From: UBA5704 sp036264355
GTDB taxonomy: Bacteria; Acidobacteriota; Thermoanaerobaculia; Multivoradales; UBA5704
DNA length: 64,000 nucleotides
Direction of reading: 5' to 3'
Assembly (NCBI GenBank): GCA_036264355.1
Contig: DATARD010000198.1
Span: 23,434-87,433, forward strand
In this document: positions 55,401 to 62,960 of the stretch, piece after piece
Position numbering within the stretch: the first letter of the stretch is position 1
Layout of the letters: the number at the start of each line of letters is the position of its first letter
Translations under genes and position numbers: made by a program
Notes under the pieces: generated by a model
Seen by the model: the letters and a program-made list of their open reading frames with translations, nothing else
Told to the model about the DNA's origin: nothing
Databases searched by the model: none

Positions 55401-56988
55401 CCTCGGCTTCGCCGAGGAATTTCTGATCGAGCCACTGCTGCGCAAGGTCGCGCAAGAAAGCCTGGTACTGCGAAGGGCCCCAATCCACCATTCCCTCTCG
55501 CTGGCCGACTTTGTCGCAGAGGTCCAGCCAGTGCAGGACCTCCGCCGTCACCGCGGCGTAGTCCTTCAGGCGAAGTCGATGTGCGACCAGCAAGCCGAGA
55601 TACCGTGGCCGCCGGGCGAGAGACCGGGCGCTGGGCGGGAGAGACTCCAAGAAGTCGGCAGGAAGCTTCAACAGAGCGAGGGCATCCCGGAGCTCCTCGT
55701 CATCGAACGGACCGAGAGGAACCTCCACGAACTCGAGGCAATTCGGCCGGCCTGCTGGATCTGTCTCGCCATCGAGCCGGAGGGGCTCCGCGCCTGGAAG
55801 AAGCTCCTTCAACTCCTTCCAGGCATGCTCGCGCACCGTGACGATCAAAGCGGCAGGCCGACAATCGATCTCTCCCCGCCCCAGCGCGGCCTCGAGGTGC
55901 CGCTGCCAGACGGCATGGCTCGGCGCGTATTCGTTGAGACCGTCGAGGACCACCACCGCCCAAGGGGTCTTGGCCACGTTTCGGCCACGGAAGTGACGTA
56001 CGAACGCCTCAATGTCCGCACTCGCCCTCGGGACCACCTCCGCGAGGTCCTCGCTCTGCATCTTGGTGAGCCTTCGGCTCGACTGCAAGCCGCGGCCCGA
56101 GCCCATGAAAAAAATTGGGACCTCCGACAGCGCGGCGATTTCGAGCAGCCACTGATAGACCAGCCATGTCTTTCCGTCATATCGCTCGCCCAGCACGACG
56201 GCGACCGGAGGCGGGTTTGGGCCCTGTGCCCTCAGAGCCTCGTGAAACCATTGGTCGAGCTGAGAGCGGGCTTTCCTCGGCACGGCCTGCGCCGGCTTGT
56301 AATCGGTTCCGAAGGCGGTCCAGGGCGTCTCGCGAATCTGTTTCGCCAGAGCCAGGTTCTGCCTCTCGACGATGAACCGCCAGATCGGCAACCGGTTTCG
56401 GATTTCCTCGACCAGCCAATTCGTCCAGGCTGCGAAATCGGGGAGGCTGCGGATTCTCTCGAGCTCCCGGCGGGCGTTGTGGCGGACCTCCTCGCCGAAG
56501 GCCGAAAAAAACTCCAGGGTCGTCTCTACATCGGTGGCGCAGAGAGCGGTCATGCCGGCGACCGGATCGAGGTACGGACCCGTCGCCGCGGTGTCGAGGT
56601 AGAGGACGGCGAGCCCCTTGCCGTAGCCCGCTCGGTCCAATTTTTCCTTGTCGGTTGGATCGAGGGCGGTCGTCGTCACCAGAATCCAGAGTTGAAGGTC
56701 CGGATGCCGTTGTCTGGCTTCTTCCAATTCGCTGATCAGGAGCCTGGCGTTGAGGCGGGTCTCCTCGCCATAGCGCTTACACTCGATCGCGACACCGCCG
56801 TCATCTGTCAACGCGTCCTTCCCCTCTTGCGAGCCCGCGTGCGCCCGCCGGACCGGTGCCTGGATGAGCCGGGCCAGCAGACGCGCCACCAAGACTTCGA
56901 AGCTCCCCTCCTTTCCCGAAGCGTCGAGCTTCCGCAGTGCGGCGAGCACCGGTTTGTCGGGTGGGTCCGGTCTGTTTCTCAAAGCCAT
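52498..56988 (-). CDS. Mrr-type nuclease fused to STAND-like NTPase with long helical C-terminus
   Basis: 1496 residues from the ATG at 56988. Residues about 20-135 form an Mrr/PD-(D/E)XK nuclease domain with D58 and E69-x-K71 (GVAIECKRYGEE). A P-loop NTPase follows: Walker A GERYDGKT (GKT at 272-274), Walker B VVVLDGLNEY (D349, E353) and a sensor-like IVTVREHAW (R386). The hhhhDGLNE arrangement is that of STAND ATPases. The remaining 1000 residues are helical, with no transmembrane segment, probably HEAT/TPR-like repeats acting as sensor. This layout (nuclease effector, STAND, repeat sensor) matches Avs-type antiviral proteins that cut DNA when a phage protein is bound (inference). It is followed by no partner gene and sits beside toxin-antitoxin genes. 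Confidence 0.8.
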   Translation of the reverse strand: MALRNRPDPPDKPVLAALRKLDASGKEGSFEVLVARLLARLIQAPVRRAHAGSQEGKDALTDDGGVAIECKRYGEETRLNARLLISELEEARQRHPDLQLWILVTTTALDPTDKEKLDRAGYGKGLAVLYLDTAATGPYLDPVAGMTALCATDVETTLEFFSAFGEEVRHNARRELERIRSLPDFAAWTNWLVEEIRNRLPIWRFIVERQNLALAKQIRETPWTAFGTDYKPAQAVPRKARSQLDQWFHEALRAQGPNPPPVAVVLGERYDGKTWLVYQWLLEIAALSEVPIFFMGSGRGLQSSRRLTKMQSEDLAEVVPRASADIEAFVRHFRGRNVAKTPWAVVVLDGLNEYAPSHAVWQRHLEAALGRGEIDCRPAALIVTVREHAWKELKELLPGAEPLRLDGETDPAGRPNCLEFVEVPLGPFDDEELRDALALLKLPADFLESLPPSARSLARRPRYLGLLVAHRLRLKDYAAVTAEVLHWLDLCDKVGQREGMVDWGPSQYQAFLRDLAQQWLDQKFLGEAEVRRLLKDLTAEVPRVLADLRSQGALCGDLGNYTVEPSRLTMGYALFLRDALIKSSRQKEDLKETLDSCLAPQPDGDEAVDALRAASTLMLVEVAAAGGREGGSSVESLEVLDTVLEKWLGSRNLSKQDLEAIYELRRLLFEPLFRNWRSIWHTAKRRNRLREIVFMVFGEAVQANGEEKSRLRQAVREWFRFVPLEGSWLQRARAKTERKTDTANVAAKAAVAPRLRHRVALPCLGHLGLQIVEGLDVLDLQSLGLYLVSRAPDLVGPDDLLAFVIVRIVLEERIGSGDLWAVRRALEAAPSSWFEQEISRPTAEPNDPLAKALRMLVQIAGRADLQPVGERLRQGLEEEEQASDLLGDPALAPLPEAEQIAFAQTLEHQLSEEGRAGGRKMLSDLDDLCPAMAARAPDLGAKVIVQALQDISRDIQEGRQLSLLELRGHAALAGGEARKDLRRALRLSRRRNERQWVEQREITLALLPSATAVETMALLVDQKERWQHKQTLALAGFLSTVADRKVLVEALQATQDPHRKSLLRSLLAAAGGSPCLPVREIAAIRRTLRAGKALEVTSALALAVQQRIESIDLKLLLPIASGEVAAWSDAKEQDRTQAADHASRLMIRNYPHEQIKDHLDDSWRAISAARRPEDARDFLDEISTDLKHYEAQRAGIFPHWQGHDLPSELMIHLDARRVAEWTRAFTAWDGSGWRWLGGLIRPTFDWCLRNAAGQARVLWPQVYPFQRRRFGGGSRLYSHGLDWVLVALNQPESDDGLARGFLADLILDARTDLELLEIALGARCQDKQRLHGLARDLSADPRAEARARAAAILGWLGEGQEQLEALRSQDPSVWVREQAEIALSRQSLEAWAESWFEKFLRAEGVADRWAAGRLFLECADRRVDAWDWERILGENLGRRLKGEALLLLWAAQDRAAARSDQLKETFLGYRVSELSALAYPWRLDDEWILDRYGRRS

Positions 56989-57184
56989 CCCTGAATGCTA
57001 TCGCCAGCGACCCCTGCGAGAAAAGAATGTCCCCACGAGCCGTGCCAGCCCATCCGAGGAGCGAGGGCTCGCGGGTTGACGCTCCCTCCCTACCGTGCTT
57101 TCCGGGAGTCTGAATCCACACTCCCGGGTGGGCTGCTGCGAGGCGCTCCAAATCCTGACGGAGCCACCGCTCCGGAATCGAGGA

Positions 57185-57436
57185 TCAGGCGCTGCGACGC
57201 CGGGCGGGTTTCTCTCCGGGGGCTGGCCACGCCTGGCGGACCTCCTCCATGACTCGCGGCTCGATCGGCCCATGTTCCTGCTCGAGCTCCGCCAAGAGGC
57301 CGGCGAGACGGTCGCGCTGCAACTGGTGCCGGAGCGCGCGGTTGACGTAGCCGGAAAGCCCACGCACGCCCGCCACCTCACGAGCCTCAGTGACCAGCTC
57401 CTTCTCGAGGGTGAGAGAGACTTTGGCGATGCCCAT
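57185..57436 (-). CDS. Ribbon-helix-helix-type antitoxin, orphan
   Basis: 83 residues from the ATG at 57436. The N-terminal pattern KVSLTLEKELVTEAREVAG, then RGLSGYVNRALRHQL, is a strand followed by two helices, the fold of CopG/VapB-like antitoxins. The C-terminus is basic (KPARRRSA). No toxin gene lies on either side: downstream is the large Mrr-STAND gene, upstream the divergent HigB. It may be the remains of a toxin-antitoxin pair or control another locus. Confidence 0.65.
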   Translation of the reverse strand: MGIAKVSLTLEKELVTEAREVAGVRGLSGYVNRALRHQLQRDRLAGLLAELEQEHGPIEPRVMEEVRQAWPAPGEKPARRRSA

Positions 57437-57546
57437 TCCGTAATCCTACTCCGAGTGAGACTGAGGGCACTCCCTGACGACGACGAACGGGTACACGGTC
57501 TCGGGCGACGGTTGCGGCGGTTCCACCGTCTCGGCGCAAGTGCCGC

Positions 57547-57558
57547 ACCATTTATGGT
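57547..57558. promoter_or_regulatory. Palindrome ACCAT-TT-ATGGT upstream of higBA
   Basis: A perfect 12-bp inverted repeat lies 11 bp before the higB start at 57570 and overlaps a TATGGT -10-like hexamer. HigA-type antitoxins bind such a site to repress their own operon. Confidence 0.55.
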
Positions 57559-57569
57559 ACCGTCTGGGC

Positions 57570-57935
57570 ATGGCGGAAGACGACCCGAAGAGCAAAGAGC
57601 CAGTTCTCTGTGTGGTCTTCTATCGCACCGAGCTTGGCAATGAACCCGTACGCGACTGGCTCAAGGGCCTGAAGCGGGATGACAGAAAAGCCATAGGCCA
57701 AGACGTTAAGACGACCCAGTATGGCTGGCCGCTGGGAATGCCGTTGATCAGGAAACTGGAACCCGGTTTATGGGAAGTCCGCTCCCACATTGCTCAAGGC
57801 ACGGCTCGCATCATTTTCACCGTCTCCGATGGCGTGATGGTCATCCTGCATGGCTTCGTAAAGAAATCGCAGAAAACTCCGCCGGCAGACCTGATGACTG
57901 CTCGGCAACGTCTTGTGAGCCTACGAGGGGAGTAA
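57570..57935 (+). CDS. higB: HigB-like (phage Gp49/RelE family) toxin
   Basis: 121 residues from the ATG at 57570. The family blocks are VVFYRTELGNEPVRDWL, GMPLIRKLEPGLWEVRSHI and ARIIFTVSDGVMVILHGFVKKSQKTP. The basic core (K65-R85 region) and terminal basic residues match RelE-like ribosome-dependent mRNA nucleases. Five bases separate its stop from the XRE-type antitoxin start. The palindrome at 57547 is a likely operator. It looks intact. Confidence 0.88.
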   Translation: MAEDDPKSKEPVLCVVFYRTELGNEPVRDWLKGLKRDDRKAIGQDVKTTQYGWPLGMPLIRKLEPGLWEVRSHIAQGTARIIFTVSDGVMVILHGFVKKSQKTPPADLMTARQRLVSLRGE

Positions 57936-57939
57936 CGCT

Positions 57940-58221
57940 ATGAAGAAGGAGCATCTCGGCAGCGATTTTGACGACTTCCTGCGGGAGGAAAATCTCCTGG
58001 AGATCGCAGAAGCGACTGCCGCCAAGCGCGTGATCGCCTTCCAGATCGCCCAGGAAATGAGACGCTGCCGGCTCACCAAGTCGGAGATGGCCAGCCGCAT
58101 GAAGACCAGCCGGCCGGCTCTGGAGCGGTTGTTGGATCCGGCCAATCCATCCGTGACACTGGCCACCTTGGAACGGGCTGCGTCGGCAGTCGGCAAGAAG
58201 CTCAAGGTGGAGCTGGCGTAG
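57940..58221 (+). CDS. higA: HigA-like XRE antitoxin
   Basis: 93 residues from the ATG at 57940 with GAGGGGA upstream. The helix-turn-helix lies at about 50-85: LTKSEMASRMKTSRPALERLL, followed by NPSVTLATLERAASAVG. This is the XRE family antitoxin that follows Gp49-type toxins. Toxin first, antitoxin second is the usual order of higBA. It neutralises HigB and represses the operon. Confidence 0.88.
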   Translation: MKKEHLGSDFDDFLREENLLEIAEATAAKRVIAFQIAQEMRRCRLTKSEMASRMKTSRPALERLLDPANPSVTLATLERAASAVGKKLKVELA

Positions 58222-58304
58222 CGCGCCCTCGAAGGGCACTGTCTGGCTGAGTTTTTGCAAATTGGGGTCATGCGCAATGGGGCGCTCCAACGGGAGGAAC
58301 AGCC

Positions 58305-58523
58305 ATGGCCCACGACACGCAGACGCAGACGGACCCGCGGCATCACACTACCCATGTGAAAGGGATGCTCGACGACCTGATCCACCATCTCCGCGGAGAC
58401 GTCTCCAAAATCGACGAGCCCAAAGCGCAGGCGCTCTTCGAGACGAGCGCCGAGGTACTGCAAGGCCTCAAGACGGCATTCGAGCACTACGAGCAGGGAA
58501 CAGAGCGGGCGTTCCGGCGGTAA
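58305..58523 (+). CDS. Small helical protein of unknown function
   Basis: 72 residues; GGGAGG precedes the ATG at 58305. The sequence is amphipathic and His-rich (RHHTTHVKGMLDDLIHHL), then EPKAQALFETSAEVLQGLKTAFEHYEQG, so two helices joined by a short loop. No known domain is recognised. It lies after higA and before the sugar transporter operon, on the same strand, with separate ribosome-binding site. Confidence 0.65.
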   Translation: MAHDTQTQTDPRHHTTHVKGMLDDLIHHLRGDVSKIDEPKAQALFETSAEVLQGLKTAFEHYEQGTERAFRR

Positions 58524-58632
58524 GCCGCTTCGCTTGTCCGCCACCACCTTCAAGGGGACCTTCCGGTTGACGCCCCCTCCCCGCGGGCCATACGCTGTCG
58601 CACCAGTCTGCAACCCTCGGGGAGGCTTCAAC

Positions 58633-59691
58633 ATGCAGCGGCGTTCGCTCTTCTTGATCCTGGCCGTTCTCGTCGTCCTCACTGCCTGTGGACGTGGTGG
58701 GACGGCGAAGCAGGGGGGACGGCAGCTCACCATCGGCCTCTCTCTCGACACGCTCCGCGAGGAGCGCTGGCAGCGCGACCGGGATCTGTTTGTGGCGCGG
58801 GCTCAGGCGCTGGGGGCTCGGGTGCTGGTGCAGGCGGCCAACAACAATGAGGTGGTGCAGAACGCTCAGGCGGAGAACCTGCTCACCCAGGGGGTCGACG
58901 TGCTGGTGGTGGCGCCGCACAACAGCAAGACGGCGGCGACGATCGTGGAGTCGGCACATCGGACTGGGGTTCCGGTGATCGCCTACGACCGCCTGATCAA
59001 CGACTCGGACGTCGACCTCTACATCTCCTTCGACAACGAACGGGTCGGCGAGCTGCAGGCGGGCTACGCGGTGCAGCGGGCGCCGCGGGGACGTTATGTG
59101 CTGATCGGCGGCTCCCCCGCCGACAACAACGCGCTGCTGTTCCATCAAGGGCAGATGAACGTGCTCAAGCCATTCGTGGAGCGGCATGAGATCGAGATCG
59201 TCACCGATCAATACGCCGCCGACTGGCAGCCGGTGCAGGCGCTCAAGATCATGGAGAACGCTTTGACCCGGAACGACAACCACGTGGATGCGGTGGTGGC
59301 GTCGAACGACGGGCTCGCGGGCGGAGCGATCCAGGCGCTCGCCGAGCAGGGGCTGGCGGGCAAGATCGTGGTGACCGGGCAGGACGCGGAGCTGAGCGCC
59401 TGCCAGCGCATTGTCTCGGAACCGGGCGGCACGCAGAGCATGACGGTCTACAAGCCGATCCGGACGCTGGCGGGGAAGGCGGCGGAGATCGCGGTGGCAA
59501 TGGGCAGGAAGCAGCCGTACGAAAAGCCCGCGGCGTTCGTCGACAATGGCTTCAAGAAGGTGCCGAGCCTGCTGATCGCGCCGGTGGCGGTCGACAAGGA
59601 CAACATGGTCTCCACCGTGATCGCCGACGGGTTCCATTCCCTGGAGCAGGTCTACGCCGGGATTCCACGCGAGCGCTGGCCGAAGCGCTGA
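58633..59691 (+). CDS. xylF: Xylose-type sugar ABC transporter substrate-binding lipoprotein
   Basis: 352 residues; GGGGAGG precedes the ATG at 58633 (an ORF start at 58534 is not needed). The lipobox LVVLTAC puts lipidation at C18. The mature protein matches the XylF/D-xylose periplasmic-binding family: IGLSLDTLREERWQRD, VVAPHNSKTAA, VIAYDRLI, FDNERVGELQAGYA, and the late KPIRTLAGKAAEIAV. It delivers the sugar to the inner-membrane transporter. It starts a three-gene operon (17 bp to the ATPase gene). Confidence 0.9.
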   Translation: MQRRSLFLILAVLVVLTACGRGGTAKQGGRQLTIGLSLDTLREERWQRDRDLFVARAQALGARVLVQAANNNEVVQNAQAENLLTQGVDVLVVAPHNSKTAATIVESAHRTGVPVIAYDRLINDSDVDLYISFDNERVGELQAGYAVQRAPRGRYVLIGGSPADNNALLFHQGQMNVLKPFVERHEIEIVTDQYAADWQPVQALKIMENALTRNDNHVDAVVASNDGLAGGAIQALAEQGLAGKIVVTGQDAELSACQRIVSEPGGTQSMTVYKPIRTLAGKAAEIAVAMGRKQPYEKPAAFVDNGFKKVPSLLIAPVAVDKDNMVSTVIADGFHSLEQVYAGIPRERWPKR

Positions 59692-59708
59692 CGATCTCCC
59701 GCCTCTCG

Positions 59709-61241
59709 ATGCCCATCCTCGATCTGCGCGCGATCCGCAAGGACTTCCCGGGCGTCCGCGCCCTGGACGGGGTTTCGTTCGATCTCGAGCCTGGTGAGAT
59801 CCACGCTCTGTGCGGCGAAAACGGCGCCGGCAAGAGCACGCTGATCAAAGTGTTGTGCGGCGTCTACCCCGCCGGGAGCTATGGCGGAGAGATCCGATTG
59901 CGCGGCGAGGTGGCCCGCTTCCGCAGTCTGCGCGACAGCGAGGCGCGGGGGATCGCGTTGATCGCCCAGGAGCTGGCGCTGGTGCCGGGGTTGTCCGTGG
60001 CCGAGAACCTCGTGCTCGGCCGCGAGCCGCGGCGCTTCGGCTTGGTGCGCTGGACCGAGGTGGAGGCGACGGCACGCCGCGCTCTCGACCGGGTGGGGCT
60101 CGACGTGCCATTGGCGACGCCGGTGCGCGAGCTGGGCATCGGCCAGCAGCAACTGGTGGAGATCGCCAGGGCGCTCGAAAAGAACGCGGAGATCCTGGTG
60201 CTCGACGAGCCCACGGCCGCGCTGCCGGACGCCGACGCGCGGCGTCTCCTCGGGCTGCTCGGCGAGCTCCGACGCCATGGCGTCGCGGCGATCTACATCA
60301 GCCACCGGCTGGACGAGGTCTTCGCCATCGCCGACCGCATCACCGTGCTGCGCGACGGCCGTTCGGTCGGCGCGGCGCGGCGCGCGGAGATGACGCCGGA
60401 GCGGGTGATTTCTCTCATGGTCGGGCGCGAGCTTGGTCCACCGGTGGAGCGTCCAGTGCGTGGTGCCGGCGAAAGCCTCCTGCGCGTGGCGGACTGGTCG
60501 GTCGAAGATCCGCAGAATCCCGGCCGCCGGGTGCTCGACGGCATCGCGCTCGATCTGCGGGCCGGCGAGGTGCTGGGAATCGCCGGGCTCATGGGCGCCG
60601 GCCGCACGGCTCTGCTGGCGTCGCTGTTCGGCGCGGCGCGCAGCCGGGTCACCGGGACGCTTCAGAGTGCGGGCGGTCCGCTGCGCGGACCGTTCCGGAG
60701 TCCGGCGGAAGCGATCGCCGCCGGCCTCGCCCTGGTCAGCGAAGACCGCAAACGGTATGGCCTGGTGCCGCAGGGCTCGGTGCTCGACAACATGACGCTC
60801 GCCAACCTCGGCGATTTCAGCCGCCGGGCACGGCTCGACGACCGGGCGCGGCGGGCGGCGGTGCGCGGCCAGGCGGAGGCGCTGCGATTGAACGTGGCGA
60901 GCCTTGACACGCCGGTGTCTCAGCTCTCCGGCGGCAATCAGCAGAAGGTGGTGCTCGGCCGCTGGCTGCTGCGGAGGCCGCGGGTGCTGCTGCTCGACGA
61001 GCCGACGCGCGGCATCGACGTCGGCGCCAAGCAGGAGATCTATGACTTGATCGGCCGCTTGACCGGGTCCGGAATCGGGGTTCTCCTGGTCTCCTCCGAG
61101 CTGCCCGAGCTGCTCGCTCTCTCCCACCGTGTGCTGGTGCTGCGCCAGGGCCGGCCCGCGGCGGAGCTGGCGGGCGAGGCGGCGACGCCGGAAACGGTGA
61201 TGGCGGCGGCGGCCCTCTCGGCGCGAGCGGTCAGGGGCTGA
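59709..61241 (+). CDS. xylG: Sugar ABC transporter ATP-binding protein, two nucleotide-binding domains
   Basis: 510 residues. The first domain has GENGAGKSTLIKVL (Walker A), LGIGQQQLVEIARAL (signature) and ILVLDEPTAALPD (Walker B). The second has the degenerate GLMGAGRTALLASLFG, LSGGNQQKVVLGRWLL and VLLLDEPTRGIDVG. This asymmetric two-domain form is the XylG/RbsA/MglA type. It powers sugar import. Stop is 2 bp before the permease ATG. Confidence 0.94.
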   Translation: MPILDLRAIRKDFPGVRALDGVSFDLEPGEIHALCGENGAGKSTLIKVLCGVYPAGSYGGEIRLRGEVARFRSLRDSEARGIALIAQELALVPGLSVAENLVLGREPRRFGLVRWTEVEATARRALDRVGLDVPLATPVRELGIGQQQLVEIARALEKNAEILVLDEPTAALPDADARRLLGLLGELRRHGVAAIYISHRLDEVFAIADRITVLRDGRSVGAARRAEMTPERVISLMVGRELGPPVERPVRGAGESLLRVADWSVEDPQNPGRRVLDGIALDLRAGEVLGIAGLMGAGRTALLASLFGAARSRVTGTLQSAGGPLRGPFRSPAEAIAAGLALVSEDRKRYGLVPQGSVLDNMTLANLGDFSRRARLDDRARRAAVRGQAEALRLNVASLDTPVSQLSGGNQQKVVLGRWLLRRPRVLLLDEPTRGIDVGAKQEIYDLIGRLTGSGIGVLLVSSELPELLALSHRVLVLRQGRPAAELAGEAATPETVMAAAALSARAVRG

Positions 61242-61243
61242 CC

Positions 61244-62344
61244 ATGGAACGCAAGCGCCTCCTCTCCAACTGGCGGGCCTGGACGATGGCCGGGGCGCTC
61301 GTCGCCATCTGGGTGGTCTTTTCCGTCGCGACCGGCGGCACCTTTCTGTTGCCGCGCAATCTGTCGTTGCTGGCGCGCCAGATGTCGGTGACGTCGATTC
61401 TCGCGGTCGGCATGGTGCTGGTGATCGTGGCCGGCCAGATCGATCTGTCGGTCGGCGCTCTCGCCGGTCTGTGCGGCGCGCTGGCGGCGCTCGCCTACAG
61501 CCGGCTGGGCTGGCCGCTCGCTCTCGCCTTCCTCGCGGCGCTCGCGGTGGGCGCGGTGCTCGGCGCGCTCCAGGGGAGCCTCACCGCGTGGCTGCGCATT
61601 CCACCCTTCATCGTCACCCTCGGCGGCATGCTCCTCTTTCAGGGCGCGCTCCTCGCCGTCACCGGCGGCGTCTCGATTTCGCCGGCGCGCCCGTTCCTCG
61701 CCGTCGGCCAGGCATATCTGCCGCAACCGGCCGGTTGGATCGGAGCCGCGCTGATCGCCGTGGCGCTGGGGATCGCCGCGATCCGATCGACCCCGGACGG
61801 CGGCCGGCGGCGCGCTACTCTCGCCGTCCTCGCCGTGGCTGTGCTCGCCGCTGTCGCGGTGATGAACGCCTATGAAGGAGTGCCGGTGCCGGTGCTGGTG
61901 GTGCTGGCGCTCGCCGCGCTCCTCGCCGCCGTCGCCCGCCACACGCCGTTCGGCCGCCATCTCTACGCCATCGGCGGCAACCGCGAAGCGGCTTTCTACT
62001 CCGGCATCGCGATCGAGCGCCACCTGGTGGGCGTCTTCACGCTGATGGGGCTGCTGGCCGGCGCGGCCGGCGTCGTCCTCACCGCGCGCGTCGGCTCGGC
62101 CACGCCGAACGCCGGCCAACTCATGGAGCTCGACGCCATCGCCGCCGCGGTGATGGGCGGCACCTCGCTCCTCGGCGGCCAGGGATCGATCTGGGGAGCT
62201 CTGCTCGGCGGCCTGCTCATGGCTTCGCTCGACAACGGCATGAGCCTGCTCAACACCGAGTCCTTCTGGCAGCTCATCCTCAAGGGAGCGATCCTGGTCG
62301 CCGCAGTGGCGGTGGACATGGCGGGCCGGCGCGGGCGGGGCTAG
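61244..62344 (+). CDS. xylH: Sugar ABC transporter permease
   Basis: 366 residues with about ten hydrophobic segments. The BPD_transp_2 family blocks are VGMVLVIVAGQIDLSVGAL, PPFIVTLGGMLLFQGALL, and YAIGGNREAAFYSGI, with IAAAVMGGTSLLGGQGSIWG and GMSLLNTESFWQLILKG near the end. This is the XylH subgroup of the ribose/xylose permeases. It completes the operon with xylF and xylG. No regulator or catabolic gene is attached. Confidence 0.92.
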   Translation: MERKRLLSNWRAWTMAGALVAIWVVFSVATGGTFLLPRNLSLLARQMSVTSILAVGMVLVIVAGQIDLSVGALAGLCGALAALAYSRLGWPLALAFLAALAVGAVLGALQGSLTAWLRIPPFIVTLGGMLLFQGALLAVTGGVSISPARPFLAVGQAYLPQPAGWIGAALIAVALGIAAIRSTPDGGRRRATLAVLAVAVLAAVAVMNAYEGVPVPVLVVLALAALLAAVARHTPFGRHLYAIGGNREAAFYSGIAIERHLVGVFTLMGLLAGAAGVVLTARVGSATPNAGQLMELDAIAAAVMGGTSLLGGQGSIWGALLGGLLMASLDNGMSLLNTESFWQLILKGAILVAAVAVDMAGRRGRG

Positions 62345-62373
62345 CGCACCGGGACCCGTCCGGAGTGCTGTTT

Positions 62374-62481
62374 TCAGGTCAGAGCGGCAAACAGCCGGCT
62401 CGTGACGCCGGAAGGCGAGATGAGCACCCGAACGACGAGGTTCGTGTCGAGAACCGCACGCGGAGGATTGTCCTCGGCCAC
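62374..62481 (-). pseudogene. Truncated PIN-domain toxin
   Basis: A 35-codon frame from a GTG at 62481 to a TGA at 62374. It reads AVLDTNLVVRVLISPSGVTSRLFAAL, the N-terminal strand and first helix of COG1569-type PIN toxins (D in VLDTN is the first acidic ligand). A stop then follows; the other three acidic residues (about 100 residues) are absent. It lies 25 bp downstream of a small antitoxin-like gene on the same strand. This is a degraded toxin of a toxin-antitoxin pair. Confidence 0.7.
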
Positions 62482-62506
62482 TGAGCGACGCTTTGTGAGA
62501 AAGGAG

Positions 62507-62749
62507 CTACGGCGTGCAGAGGGTGGAGGCGGATTTTCGCCGCGAGCGGACCTCCCGAACGGTCCGATTGACGTCCCGGGCGATCACGCGAGGGTCGGCG
62601 GTTCCAATCTTGCCCTGTAGGCTCTCGACCAGCAGGCGAAGCTCCAACTCAGGCGTGACGACGAGTTGGAGAAGCTCCAGCCGGTCGTCCGGGTCGAGCG
62701 ACAGGATTTGCTTGGCCAGAACACGGACTCTTTGCGGGTTGGTTGCCAT
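62507..62749 (-). CDS. Small antitoxin-like protein, partner of the truncated PIN gene
   Basis: 80 residues from the ATG at 62749. An N-terminal helical block (VRVLAKQILSLDPDDRLELLQLV) precedes a short middle and basic C-terminus (REVRSRRKSAS). This resembles antitoxins that precede COG1569-type PIN toxins. It is intact, while its downstream partner is cut to 35 residues. Confidence 0.6.
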   Translation of the reverse strand: MATNPQRVRVLAKQILSLDPDDRLELLQLVVTPELELRLLVESLQGKIGTADPRVIARDVNRTVREVRSRRKSASTLCTP

Positions 62750-62877
62750 GGTGTCTCGCCTTGAAGCCTAGCGTAACACGGAGGAGCCGTACCCGGCGCT
62801 TCGAGCGCCGCCTCGATTTCAGGAGCGGTCTTGCCCGTCCGGGCGCCGTCACACCTGCGTTTCGTCACTCCCTTTTC

Positions 62878-62907
62878 TTGACTTGCTCCGGCTGGGTCGC
62901 ATAGGGT
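62878..62907 (+). promoter_or_regulatory. Candidate promoter (TTGACT, 18 bp, TAGGGT)
   Basis: TTGACT at 62878-62883 and TAGGGT at 62902-62907, 18 bp apart, 54 bp before the subtilase-like gene. The -35 is near consensus, the -10 only fair. The upstream 62750-62877 region shows nothing else that I can support. Confidence 0.4.
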
Positions 62908-62960
62908 CGGCGGGCTGTCGATTTCTTCAGCACCGCCGGTCCTCCGACAGGAGATGCTCC

